This document shows, one piece after another, positions 1-7,155 of a DNA stretch of 15,025 bases. Source of the DNA: Candidatus Altimarinota bacterium (lineage in GTDB: Bacteria; Patescibacteriota; Gracilibacteria; RBG-16-42-10). Below the pieces are notes generated by a model. It worked only from the letters and a program-made list of their open reading frames with translations. It was not told where the DNA came from and searched no databases. The stretch's first letter is position 1. Each line of letters opens with the position of its first letter. The stretch spans positions 1-15,025 of the forward strand of contig JAGNZB010000025.1 of the NCBI GenBank assembly GCA_017984655.1, given 5' to 3'. Made by a program: the position numbers and the translations under genes.

Positions 1-533
1 TGGGCATAGACTGTTTGATAGTCCTCAATCGCTACCTTGGTTTCACCTAAATAAGGCGGCAAAGGCAGGCTGCCATGGGTGGCGAAGAACTGTTGAGGAT
101 TCGGATGTGGCCATGACAAGATGCAGAGACCGTCTAATTTGCTTTCTAAGGTGGCGACACTACCGTCTGGGAACTTTACCTGTTGTCCTACATGAACTCT
201 TCTCCCTGGGCGCATTAGGCACTGCCAGTGCTCTTTGGTAGTCTCACGGACGAACAAGATTTCCACTTTGGCACTTCCTTGGACCTTTTCGGCCCAGACA
301 CGGGCTAAAAATACTTTGGAGTGATTGAAAACCAAACGGACATCATCAGCTAAGAGTTCAGGTAGGTCATAAAAGTGATGATGACTGATCTTGCCGGTAC
401 TTTTTTCGTACACCAAAAGCTTCGCCTGGTCGCGTTCGGCTAAGGGTTGCTTCGCTACCAGATGCTCGGGATACTGGAAGTCGTAGGCTGCTAGGTCATA
501 TAAGGCTGGAATTGCTTCACTAGGGCTTGCCAT
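1..533 (-). CDS. queA: S-adenosylmethionine:tRNA ribosyltransferase-isomerase QueA (3' part beyond window)
   Basis: QueA transfers and isomerises the ribosyl group of S-adenosylmethionine onto 7-aminomethyl-7-deazaguanine at tRNA wobble position 34, giving epoxyqueuosine. About 177 N-terminal residues are visible. They read YDFQYPEHLVAKQPLAERD near residue 18, then VFNHSKVFLAR (family: VFNdTkVipAR), RPGRRVHVGQ, and finally LPPYL followed by YQTVYA, the QueA signature block. The C-terminal half lies beyond base 1. I chose ATG at 533 because no ATG, GTG or TTG lies in frame between it and the conserved core. This gives an N-terminus about 14 residues longer than usual and a 43-base overlap with the end of rsmA. 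No Shine-Dalgarno is visible, so translation is probably coupled to rsmA. It is the third visible gene of a TPR-rsmA-queA operon. Family assignment is firm; the start is less so. Confidence 0.93.
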   Translation of the reverse strand, partial: MASPSEAIPALYDLAAYDFQYPEHLVAKQPLAERDQAKLLVYEKSTGKISHHHFYDLPELLADDVRLVFNHSKVFLARVWAEKVQGSAKVEILFVRETTKEHWQCLMRPGRRVHVGQQVKFPDGSVATLESKLDGLCILSWPHPNPQQFFATHGSLPLPPYLGETKVAIEDYQTVYA

Positions 534-1270
534 TGAGAAAGAGATAATTTTTCAGGTCGCAAAGTAGGATCGATCTGCAGTGTCTGCAGCATATCGATCA
601 CTTGATCACGAGACAAGTTTACTACATTGCGCAGTGATACCTGAATCTGCTTGCGTTGGTTGTGGTAACAAGCTCGCGCTAGCTTAAAGAAGTCAGTACT
701 AGACACTTCTAAAATTGGCTTAGGATGAGCAATGATCTGAATCACCGCAGAGTCGACTTGTGGTGGTGGATTGAATGCGCCCTTACTAACTTGGCGAATA
801 ATCTTTGCTTCACCATAGATCTGGACTGCGAGCGAGAGAATGGAGCTATCAGTGGCAGTAATCTTCTGTGCTACTTCTTTTTGAACCAACAATATCATCC
901 GCTCAGGTTGATGATCGAAGACATGCATGAACAGTCTCAAAATCGTACCTGTGAGGTAGTAGGGAATATTAGCAATTACTTTATATTCCCCTTCTGGTGC
1001 AGTGCTATCTAGAATTGAGCGTTCGATGACCGTCAGCTGAGGATGGTTCTCCGCCAATTCACGCAAAGTTGCAAAACAATCTTTGTCGATCTCATATGCA
1101 AGAATATTGGCACCAGTAGCCAACAACGCTTTGGTAAGCACACCATTACCAGCACCAATCTCCACGATAGTATCTGCTGGTTTGATCTCACCAGCTTTGA
1201 CCATCACATTGAGCGTGCCTTGATCGTGCAGAAAATGTTGACCGAGATAGGTTTTGGCTTTGATACCCAT
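491..1270 (-). CDS. rsmA: 16S rRNA (adenine1518-N6/adenine1519-N6)-dimethyltransferase RsmA/KsgA
   Basis: RsmA dimethylates two adjacent adenines in the 3' terminal hairpin of 16S rRNA, a late step and checkpoint in 30S assembly. The 259-residue length is normal for the family. Visible motifs are KTYLGQHFL at residues 6-14, the SAM-binding motif VEIGAGNG at 36-43, the acidic ribose contact E60 in AYEID, and the catalytic NIPYYLT at 101-107 (the N-I/L-P-Y motif of rRNA adenine N6-methyltransferases). QKEVAQ at 130-135 and the C-terminal NQRKQIQVSLRNV block are also present. The ATG start lies two bases after the stop of the upstream TPR gene, and queA starts inside its 3' end, so all three are probably co-transcribed. 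No SD is seen. Nothing essential is missing. The Erm-type resistance methylases are related, but the gene context and C-terminal block favour RsmA. Confidence 0.96.
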   Translation of the reverse strand: MGIKAKTYLGQHFLHDQGTLNVMVKAGEIKPADTIVEIGAGNGVLTKALLATGANILAYEIDKDCFATLRELAENHPQLTVIERSILDSTAPEGEYKVIANIPYYLTGTILRLFMHVFDHQPERMILLVQKEVAQKITATDSSILSLAVQIYGEAKIIRQVSKGAFNPPPQVDSAVIQIIAHPKPILEVSSTDFFKLARACYHNQRKQIQVSLRNVVNLSRDQVIDMLQTLQIDPTLRPEKLSLSQWQALVKQFQPYMT

Positions 1271-1272
1271 AA

Positions 1273-2619
1273 TTAGTTACTAGCAGGGCTAGGAGTTGGT
1301 TGTAGTGTTTCTAAGCTCTTCAAAATATTGCGCGCAGCATTGGCAATTGAGCCCTGTTTATCATACTGCACAGCAGATTGATAAGCATTGATTGCGCCAG
1401 CCAAGTCATTTTGCGCACGATAATAACTGCCAAGATTGAGATAAATAGCAGCCAATGTCGGATCCAAAGCAACAGCTCTGTCCAATGCTACTTTGGCATC
1501 AGCATAATTTCCGGCGGCTACCTGGGACCAACCCAGCAAATTGTGCGCCATTGCTGATCTAGGGAAGCGCAGCACTGCTTGATTGGCTAATCGGAGCGCA
1601 TCGCTTGGTTGTCGTAATTTATCAATATAGACCCATACTGGCCGGACATAGAGGTCGATATAGTCTTGGCCGTCTGCGGTTTGTAAAGCACTTTCATAGG
1701 CTGCAGCAGCTTGCGCAAAGTTATTGAGAGACAAGTAGGTATCGGCAATCTTTTCATGGGGCTTGAATGCTGGCTGATAACCTTTGTTGAGTGCTAGTTG
1801 GAAAGCTCCAATCGCCTTATTGTAGCTTTGCTGATACAAATGTGCGATACCAAGCCAGTAATATACTTCTGGACGATCATTTGGTAATGAATTGGTCAGC
1901 ACCGTGATCGCACGTTCATAGTTACCTTTGACCAGATAGGCTGAGCCAAGCAATGTAGATACATCAGTGTAGTCTGGTACTTTATTGAGAATATATTCTA
2001 GCTTACCAATCGCCAGATCGACCTCACCGATACTGAGGAATTGTTTAGAAATCAAAGCAGCCAAGAACTCTTGACGGCCATCTTGATAGGTATCAAACAA
2101 AGTATAAGAATCCAAGATCTTTTGACCATTCTCGAGAAGCTTCGCATCAGCGTCAGGCATTGTCTTTAACGCTGTGAGAGCGGTAACAGAAGGCGCGCGT
2201 TCACCAAAATAACTGGCGATCAACCCTTGATAATATGTGGCCGTGGCACTAGGAGCAGCCTGACTAAATGCATCACGCGCTTCCGCATACTTACCTTGTG
2301 TCAGTAATTGGCGACCTTGCTGAATAAAGGGATCACTACTGATATTGGCTGGTGTAGCTGACTGGGCAGGAATCAGAATCTTTTCAGGTAATTTCTTAAT
2401 TGGCGTCGACGTAGGACTAGCTGCAGGTGTTGTAGTCCCAGTAGTAGTACTAACCACAGGTGATGGTGTCACCTCAGGCAATTCATCTAGCGATTTCTGA
2501 TCGGTAATCCAATCATTCTGAGTTGCTGCTGGCGCCGTCGGTTGGAAATAACTATAAGCACCGTAGCCAAGAACGGCCACCAAAATAATTCCGATAATAA
2601 TATACCCTGATTTCTTCAT
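1273..2619 (-). CDS. Membrane-anchored tetratricopeptide-repeat protein
   Basis: This 448-residue protein begins MKKSGY followed by one hydrophobic helix (about residues 4-23) and then a Thr/Ser/Pro/Ala-rich linker (about 25-75). That suggests an N-terminal anchor with the remainder outside the cytoplasm. From about residue 95 to the end there are degenerate tetratricopeptide repeats, the clearest being GSAYLVKGNYERAITVL, GIAHLYQQSYNKAIGAFQLA, LLGWSQVAAGNYADAKVALD and NLGSYYRAQNDLAGAINAYQ. TPR solenoids are protein-binding scaffolds; the partner is unknown. I preferred ATG at 2619 over an in-frame TTG at 2625, because the Lys-Lys then sits directly before the membrane helix. It lies two bases upstream of rsmA and just downstream of a terminator, so it probably opens the TPR-rsmA-queA operon. 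Such linkage need not mean shared function; a role in envelope assembly is only a guess. Confidence 0.85.
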   Translation of the reverse strand: MKKSGYIIIGIILVAVLGYGAYSYFQPTAPAATQNDWITDQKSLDELPEVTPSPVVSTTTGTTTPAASPTSTPIKKLPEKILIPAQSATPANISSDPFIQQGRQLLTQGKYAEARDAFSQAAPSATATYYQGLIASYFGERAPSVTALTALKTMPDADAKLLENGQKILDSYTLFDTYQDGRQEFLAALISKQFLSIGEVDLAIGKLEYILNKVPDYTDVSTLLGSAYLVKGNYERAITVLTNSLPNDRPEVYYWLGIAHLYQQSYNKAIGAFQLALNKGYQPAFKPHEKIADTYLSLNNFAQAAAAYESALQTADGQDYIDLYVRPVWVYIDKLRQPSDALRLANQAVLRFPRSAMAHNLLGWSQVAAGNYADAKVALDRAVALDPTLAAIYLNLGSYYRAQNDLAGAINAYQSAVQYDKQGSIANAARNILKSLETLQPTPSPASN

Positions 2620-2650
2620 AACCAAAGTGATAACAAAAAGCAGATCTATC

Positions 2651-2685
2651 TTACAACAAAAGAGACTGGTACAAAACCAATCTCT
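2651..2685 (-). terminator. Rho-independent terminator after the cohesin-domain gene
   Basis: Read on the minus strand, AGAGATTGGT, a five-base loop, and ACCAGTCTCT pair over ten positions with a single G-U wobble. A T-rich run (TTTTGTTGT) follows at once. It lies 32 bases after the stop of the cohesin-domain gene and before the TPR gene, separating the two transcription units. Its 3' half and tail share the 11-mer CAGTCTCTTTT with the putative terminator at 9861-9895. Confidence 0.75.
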
Positions 2686-2716
2686 CTTGTCTGTCGAAGA
2701 TAATCAAATCAAACTC

Positions 2717-3943
2717 TTACTTTCGAACCAAAACTTTCGCTACTTTGTGAGCACCACCAAACAGCAATGCTGTTATGGCACTAAAGAATATATTGAGAAG
2801 AGCACCAGGTCCTACTTGATTGAGCTGGTTTGGAGCTGGAACAGTTCTAGCTGGTGTTGATGAAGTTGTAGGTGTGGGTGCTGGTGTAGTAGAAGGCTTC
2901 ACGGTAGATGCAGTAGTTGTCATCTCAGCACTTGCTGACACTGTTGGATCACTATCGAGGTTCGCTGAGACGCGGAGTGCACCGGCTTGAGTTCCTGCAG
3001 TGATAGTAGTTGATGCAATACCTGTGGCATTGGTCATCGCAGATGTACTACCGAGCATGGCAGCACCCGTGAGACCAAAAATTACTTTGCTATTGACCAT
3101 TGCTTTACCATCCTTATCTTTGACACTGACTTGGAGAGTAGCCTTGTCTGTACCATTGGCTAGCAATGTAGTCTTACTGAGACTCATCGCCAAGGTTGGC
3201 TTACTGACAGCTGGAGTGGTCGCTGCTGGACTAGGTGAAGCAGACACAGTAGCTGTAGGACTTGGTGACGCACTAGTTGTTGTAGTCGTAGTTGGAGAAG
3301 GACTAGCTGAAGTAGTAGTGGTAGGTGCCACACTAGCACCGGAAGCTTGTACTGTAAAAGTCGCATTGGTTACATTGCTCAGTACCTGTTCTTCGTCAGA
3401 AGCACGATAGACCTTGGTAGGAGTGAGACCCGTGGTAGCTGTTTGGAACTCTACTTTGGTAGCACCTGCTTTGAGAGCTTTGAACTCTACAGTAGCTAAT
3501 TTTGCTGGTTGAGAACCTGTAGTGTAATATTTGCTTTCACTGAGTGCGATCTTTGAATAAGAAATCACCCCGAGTGTGGTATCGACTTGATTGCTATTGG
3601 AGAGCAATACTTCAAACAAATCACCATCTTCGATCTGCAAACCAGCTTTGCTAGTATCAGCATCCTCTACCCGAAGAGCTGTAGGATCGTACTTCAATTT
3701 AAAATCTACCTGGCTCACTTCTACCCCCTTGGTATCAAGGAGGACTTGAACCCGCAGATCATCACCGACATTGACTGTCGCTGTGTCAGGAGACAATACG
3801 AGCAGGGCCTTCATGTCTGCAGTAGTAGCTGCATGAGCCATCATTGGCAACAGGAGCATAACCCCAGCAAGACCAACTGACATAGCCTTTGCTTTGAGTT
3901 TCTTTGCTGCTGTAGATTGTGAAAGACGTGAGGTACCTGACAT
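2717..3943 (-). CDS. Secreted cell-surface protein with cohesin and Big-1 (Ig-like) domains
   Basis: The 408 residues carry a long signal peptide (basic to about residue 20, hydrophobic 22-35, probable cleavage after AHA near 38). A cohesin-like beta-sandwich follows at about 46-198, with VNVGDDLRVQVLLDTKG, VSQVDFKLKYDPTALRV and LATVEFKALKAG. Next come a Thr/Ser/Pro linker with three SASPSP units (about 200-245), a Big-1/invasin-type Ig domain at about 249-345 (LLANGTDKATLQVSVKDKDGK, NATGIASTTI), and a second Pro/Thr linker. The end is VGPGALLNIFF plus a hydrophobic stretch and a basic tail (379-408). Cohesins bind dockerins in cellulosomes, but free-living cohesin-like domains occur in many surface proteins, and no dockerin is seen here. 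The C-terminus is either a plain membrane anchor or a processed sorting signal. It is transcribed alone, from an extended -10 promoter to a hairpin terminator. An adhesion or surface-display role is inferred. Confidence 0.88.
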   Translation of the reverse strand: MSGTSRLSQSTAAKKLKAKAMSVGLAGVMLLLPMMAHAATTADMKALLVLSPDTATVNVGDDLRVQVLLDTKGVEVSQVDFKLKYDPTALRVEDADTSKAGLQIEDGDLFEVLLSNSNQVDTTLGVISYSKIALSESKYYTTGSQPAKLATVEFKALKAGATKVEFQTATTGLTPTKVYRASDEEQVLSNVTNATFTVQASGASVAPTTTTSASPSPTTTTTTSASPSPTATVSASPSPAATTPAVSKPTLAMSLSKTTLLANGTDKATLQVSVKDKDGKAMVNSKVIFGLTGAAMLGSTSAMTNATGIASTTITAGTQAGALRVSANLDSDPTVSASAEMTTTASTVKPSTTPAPTPTTSSTPARTVPAPNQLNQVGPGALLNIFFSAITALLFGGAHKVAKVLVRK

Positions 3944-3981
3944 AGTGAAGAAAGTTAGTGTTTGTTTATTGACTTCATATC

Positions 3982-3990
3982 ATTATAGCA
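3982..3990 (-). promoter_or_regulatory. Extended -10 promoter of the cohesin-domain gene
   Basis: The minus strand reads TGC-TATAAT, a perfect -10 hexamer with a TG one base upstream. It ends about 38 bases before the ATG at 3943, giving a leader of roughly 30 bases. No good -35 lies at the usual distance, as expected for an extended -10 promoter. Confidence 0.55.
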
Positions 3991-4040
3991 CTTATTTGTC
4001 TCCGCGCCATAGTGATTGTATTGTCTGGAGGACAAAATGT

Positions 4041-4070
4041 TTCATATTGGAGTTTAGAAGCAATGATAAT
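4041..4070 (+). promoter_or_regulatory. Possible mnmA promoter
   Basis: TTCATA at 4041-4046, an 18-base spacer and GATAAT at 4065-4070 form a weak sigma-70-like pair. If used, transcription would start within a few bases of the mnmA ATG, giving a nearly leaderless message; no Shine-Dalgarno precedes that ATG. A short inverted repeat, TTGTC-N5-GACAA, lies just upstream at 4021-4035. This is a tentative call. Confidence 0.3.
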
Positions 4071-4079
4071 TGATGATTT

Positions 4080-5144
4080 ATGAAAATAGCAGTAGCGATG
4101 TCCGGTGGGGTGGATTCTTCAGTAGCAGCTAGTTTACTTAGGTCTCAAGCAAGCGACGAAACCTTTGGTATCTTTATGAAGAACTGGTCAGATAGTGCTG
4201 AGGAAAAGACTGGTGCCTGTACATGGGTACAAGATCGTCTCGATGCTTTAGCTGTTGCTGCACAGCTGGACATGACTTTATTTACAGTAGATTTCGAAAA
4301 GGAATATCGTGCTCAAGTCCTAGAGTACTTCTACAGTGAGTATCAAGCAGGCCGCACGCCTAATCCTGATATTCTTTGTAATAAGCTCATCAAGTTTGAT
4401 GCCTTGTGGAAGTACGCCGAGAGCAAAGGGGCTGAGAAGATTGCCACAGGACACTATGCTCGTGTCCTGGAAGATAGCGATGGTGTATTTCATCTTCTCA
4501 AAGGCAAAGATCACAACAAAGACCAGACCTACTTTCTCTGTCAGCTCACCCAAGCCCAGCTCTCCAAAGCACTTTTCCCTGTAGGCGAACTAACCAAGCC
4601 TGAAGTACGCACCTATGCCCAAGAGCACAAGCTCTATACCGCCAAGAAAAAAGACAGCCAAGGGATTTGTTTCATCGGCAAAGTAGCCCTCCAGGATTTT
4701 CTCCAATTTCGCTTACCACCAAAACTAGGCAAGATTATCGATGAACATGGTAAAAGTATTGGCGAACATAATGGCGCTCACAATTATACGATCGGCCAAC
4801 GCTATGGATTGAATATCAAGAATACTTCACCTACTAGCGAACCCTGGTTTGTTGCCTTAGTCAACACCGCTACCAATACAGTTGTCGCAGTGCAAGGAAC
4901 TGATCATCCTTTATTGCTTAAGTCAGCGCTGACAGTTGAGAGTTACCACTGGATTGCTCCAGAACCAATATTTCCATTAACCTGCGCAGCCAAGATTCGC
5001 TATCGCCAACCGGATCAAGCATGCACGGTATATGCAGATGGACATGTAGAATTTGAAGCACCACAAAGAGCAGTGACTGCTGGACAAAGCGTCGTCTTCT
5101 ACCAAGGTGAAGAATGTATTGGGTCAGGCGTCATCCAAAATTAA
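4080..5144 (+). CDS. mnmA: tRNA-specific 2-thiouridylase MnmA
   Basis: MnmA adenylates and then thiolates U34 in the anticodon of tRNA Lys, Glu and Gln, making 2-thiouridine for accurate decoding. The 354-residue length is typical. Residues 7-14 (MSGGVDSS) form the PP-loop that binds ATP. GIFMKNW follows at 30-36, and C100 in NPDILCNKLIKFD and C197 in KDSQGICFIG are the two catalytic cysteines. ATGHYAR at 122-128 and KDQTYFLCQL at 147-156 are tRNA- and nucleotide-contact motifs of the family. The C-terminal part has the usual beta-barrel domains, including HNGAHNYTIGQRYGL. It is a single-gene unit on the plus strand; its TAA stop overlaps the TAA of the convergent kinase gene in the palindrome TTAA. 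Sulfur delivery proteins are not in the window. No defect is seen. Confidence 0.97.
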   Translation: MKIAVAMSGGVDSSVAASLLRSQASDETFGIFMKNWSDSAEEKTGACTWVQDRLDALAVAAQLDMTLFTVDFEKEYRAQVLEYFYSEYQAGRTPNPDILCNKLIKFDALWKYAESKGAEKIATGHYARVLEDSDGVFHLLKGKDHNKDQTYFLCQLTQAQLSKALFPVGELTKPEVRTYAQEHKLYTAKKKDSQGICFIGKVALQDFLQFRLPPKLGKIIDEHGKSIGEHNGAHNYTIGQRYGLNIKNTSPTSEPWFVALVNTATNTVVAVQGTDHPLLLKSALTVESYHWIAPEPIFPLTCAAKIRYRQPDQACTVYADGHVEFEAPQRAVTAGQSVVFYQGEECIGSGVIQN

Positions 5145-6079
5145 GCTTGCTGCTGAAGAAAGACTTCAATCATATCCAGCGTAGGAATTCCTTTGCGTGC
5201 TCCAAATGCTTGGACTTTGAGAGCTGCTGCAGCTTGACCGAATTTAATTGCTGACTCTAATGATTGACCATGCAAGTAAGCATGGAGGAAACCAGCATGA
5301 AATGCATCTCCGGCACCATTGGTATCTACCACAGGAACTTTGAATGCAGGAGCAGTCTCTACATTCCCGGATTGATTGATATAGATCACTCCTTTGCCGC
5401 CCAAAGTAATCACTAGCACTTTGAAGGGATACTGGCTTTTGAGTATTTGGATTTGTTGTTCAGGACTACCACCAATACCAAGATCAGCAGCAAAACTTTC
5501 ACTAGCGATCAAGATATCAACATCCTTCAAGAGTCTCTTGGTATTTGCGAACACATGACTACCGTCGAGTGAAACTAATGCTCCATTTTTTTTAGCAAGA
5601 TGAGCAGCTTCAAGAGCAGCATTGCCATGATGGCCATCCAAATGAACTAGTTGTAATACAGGCAAAATCGCTTCTGGGAGAGACTGCACATGCAAACTCT
5701 CTTCTAATTCATAATGCCCAACAACAGTTCTCGTACTGTTATGAAGAACAACTGATGACAGTGATGACATGTGACCAGGAACTCTTTGTACTGAAGCAAT
5801 ATCAATCCCCTCTTTTTGAAGTGATGCAATAATCTGCGTCCCAATCGCATCATCACCAACAGCAGTAAAAGCGATCGTTTTTGTTTGCCAACGTGACAAA
5901 GCTGCCAGAGCATTCATTGCCGATCCTCCCCCCTGCAGCTCAGCCTGACTACTATGCATCTTGGTGTTTTGCTTGGGAAAGTGATCGACTACTTGAATAT
6001 AATCAAGCACACCACAGCCGATGCCAAGGATGGTATCTCTTGGTAATGTGGTATTTCCGCTGGTAAGCATGTTGGACAT
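5141..6079 (-). CDS. PfkB-family (ribokinase-like) carbohydrate or nucleoside kinase
   Basis: Members of this family phosphorylate a hydroxymethyl group on a sugar or nucleoside with ATP. The 312 residues include the substrate-lid region (GIGCGVLDYIQVVDHFP, 19-35) and the N-terminal signature around GGGSAMNALAALSR at 50-63. FTAVGDDAIG is at 71-80. PfkB signature 2, DTNGAGDAFHAGFL, is at 252-265, where D258 is the expected catalytic base and GAGD the anion hole. VLVITLGGKGV at 221-231 matches the conserved strand before the ATP site. The substrate cannot be read from the sequence: ribokinase, adenosine kinase and sugar-acid kinases share this pattern. It lies five bases after the dinD-like stop, so the two genes are probably one transcript. 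ATG at 6079 is used; ATG three codons later is possible. Its stop overlaps that of mnmA. Confidence 0.9.
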   Translation of the reverse strand: MSNMLTSGNTTLPRDTILGIGCGVLDYIQVVDHFPKQNTKMHSSQAELQGGGSAMNALAALSRWQTKTIAFTAVGDDAIGTQIIASLQKEGIDIASVQRVPGHMSSLSSVVLHNSTRTVVGHYELEESLHVQSLPEAILPVLQLVHLDGHHGNAALEAAHLAKKNGALVSLDGSHVFANTKRLLKDVDILIASESFAADLGIGGSPEQQIQILKSQYPFKVLVITLGGKGVIYINQSGNVETAPAFKVPVVDTNGAGDAFHAGFLHAYLHGQSLESAIKFGQAAAALKVQAFGARKGIPTLDMIEVFLQQQA

Positions 6080-6084
6080 AAAAT

Positions 6085-6921
6085 TTATTTCAAAGAACGA
6101 ATCTTCCGTTGTAACTCTTTTGTTTCCTTCTTCCGTCTCGACTCAATATGTTTCAAGTCCTCTTCTGGATTGATCAACTCAGGTTTGATCCCTCGACTAA
6201 GCAAAGTGTCTCGAGTTGCTTTACTGTTTTTCACCACTTCCGCATTTATTGCCGGGTTGCCTTGAATATTTTTTTCTTTGATATTGTGGTCGGTCATTGC
6301 CAAAGCAAAATCTTTTGCCTTGAGCTCTACATGACTATCAAAATCAGCTAATGACCTGCTGGAAGGGATATGGCGTTTCTTTTTCAACTGAGCAGCAGAA
6401 ATGCCACCGTACAATGCCTCAATATGTTTGTTTTTGAAAGTAGCAAACTCCACCGGTGATTTGATGCCACGCTGATAAACAGTCGACTCAATATCCCGTT
6501 CGGTATCCTTTAGCTTTGCTCGAGCTTCAAGCCTGCTGTTCTCATATGCTCGCTGTTCCAAGAGCTCTTGTTTTCTTGTTTGATTGGCAAAATATGTCTG
6601 AGCTAGCGCGATTTGAGGCTTTCGTGGATCACCATTCTGGGCGATCAGATAACAGGCGTACCTAGTCAGAAAGAAGTCTTCTCGAGGACGTCCCCCGGAA
6701 CTTTTTGTTGGCGCCAGCAAAAAGTGGCTAGACGCGGTTTGGTCGCTTGCCTTTGAAGCTTCTTTTGCTCTATCGATAGCCTCCACAAACTGTCGCCAAG
6801 TCACATATCCTAATACAGGCATCAGGTCCCGAGCAGACCAAAACTCCAAAGGGCTCGCATCTTGGGTCAATCTTTTGATCGACTCCAAACTCTCTTGTAT
6901 GTGCGCTAATGATTTATCCAT
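6085..6921 (-). CDS. dinD: DNA-damage-inducible protein D (DinD) homologue
   Basis: In Escherichia coli dinD belongs to the SOS regulon, and its product binds RecA filaments and limits their strand exchange. This 278-residue protein shows the DinD core. There is a BRO-N-like start (FWSARDLMPVLGYVTWRQF, 27-45), then FFLTRYACYLIAQNGDPRKP at 83-102. IALAQTYFANQTRKQEL follows at 104-120, and a middle block at about 150-173 contains RGIKSPVEFATFKNKHIEALYGG. The C-terminal 80 residues are charged and helical (ALAMTDHNIKEKNIQGN, then RRKKETKELQRKIR). I chose ATG at 6921; an in-frame TTG at 6948 would add nine residues and has no better ribosome site. It precedes the PfkB kinase by five bases. No standard LexA box is visible, but an inverted repeat lies upstream at 6962-6983. 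Family is clear; function here is by homology only. Confidence 0.88.
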   Translation of the reverse strand: MDKSLAHIQESLESIKRLTQDASPLEFWSARDLMPVLGYVTWRQFVEAIDRAKEASKASDQTASSHFLLAPTKSSGGRPREDFFLTRYACYLIAQNGDPRKPQIALAQTYFANQTRKQELLEQRAYENSRLEARAKLKDTERDIESTVYQRGIKSPVEFATFKNKHIEALYGGISAAQLKKKRHIPSSRSLADFDSHVELKAKDFALAMTDHNIKEKNIQGNPAINAEVVKNSKATRDTLLSRGIKPELINPEEDLKHIESRRKKETKELQRKIRSLK

Positions 6922-6961
6922 AAATTTTGAGTCTTTACTGATATGCAATAACGACCAGGCA

Positions 6962-6983
6962 ATACTAACACGCTTTATAGTAT
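6962..6983. promoter_or_regulatory. Inverted repeat upstream of dinD, candidate operator
   Basis: ATACTA, ten bases, then TAGTAT form a perfect dyad 41 bases upstream of the dinD ATG. On the minus strand the first arm overlaps a TATAAA stretch that could serve as the -10 element. Position and symmetry fit a repressor site, perhaps a damage-response operator, but it does not match the LexA consensus of E. coli (CTGT-N8-ACAG) or of Bacillus (GAAC-N4-GTTC). Confidence 0.35.
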
Positions 6984-7155
6984 CACTGGAATTTAGATGA
7001 ATTTCTAGTAGGCAAAAAAATCATAAAAGGGGGGGCAGTATATAGTGAGGCAGCAAAAATACAGACCGTTACTAGTGGTGATTAATTCACTCAGAGATAC
7101 AAAAAAAACTACAAGAATGCGATGACACTGGAGTCCCGCTGCACATAGAGGGGCG

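Noticed and set aside
3000..3410. 136-codon open frame opposite the cohesin gene
   Set aside because: It is Val/Ala/Leu-rich low complexity caused by the Thr/Ser/Pro linker on the other strand, with no start context or homology.
5154..5168. Hairpin TGAAG-N5-CTTCA between mnmA and the kinase
   Set aside because: It has only five base pairs, lies inside the kinase coding end, and has no T-run, so it is not a credible terminator.
7021..7155. G7 run, A8 run and possible attachment site between dinD and the HNH-like gene
   Set aside because: No direct repeat pair, tRNA fragment or integrase was found to support an integration site; the runs alone are not evidence.
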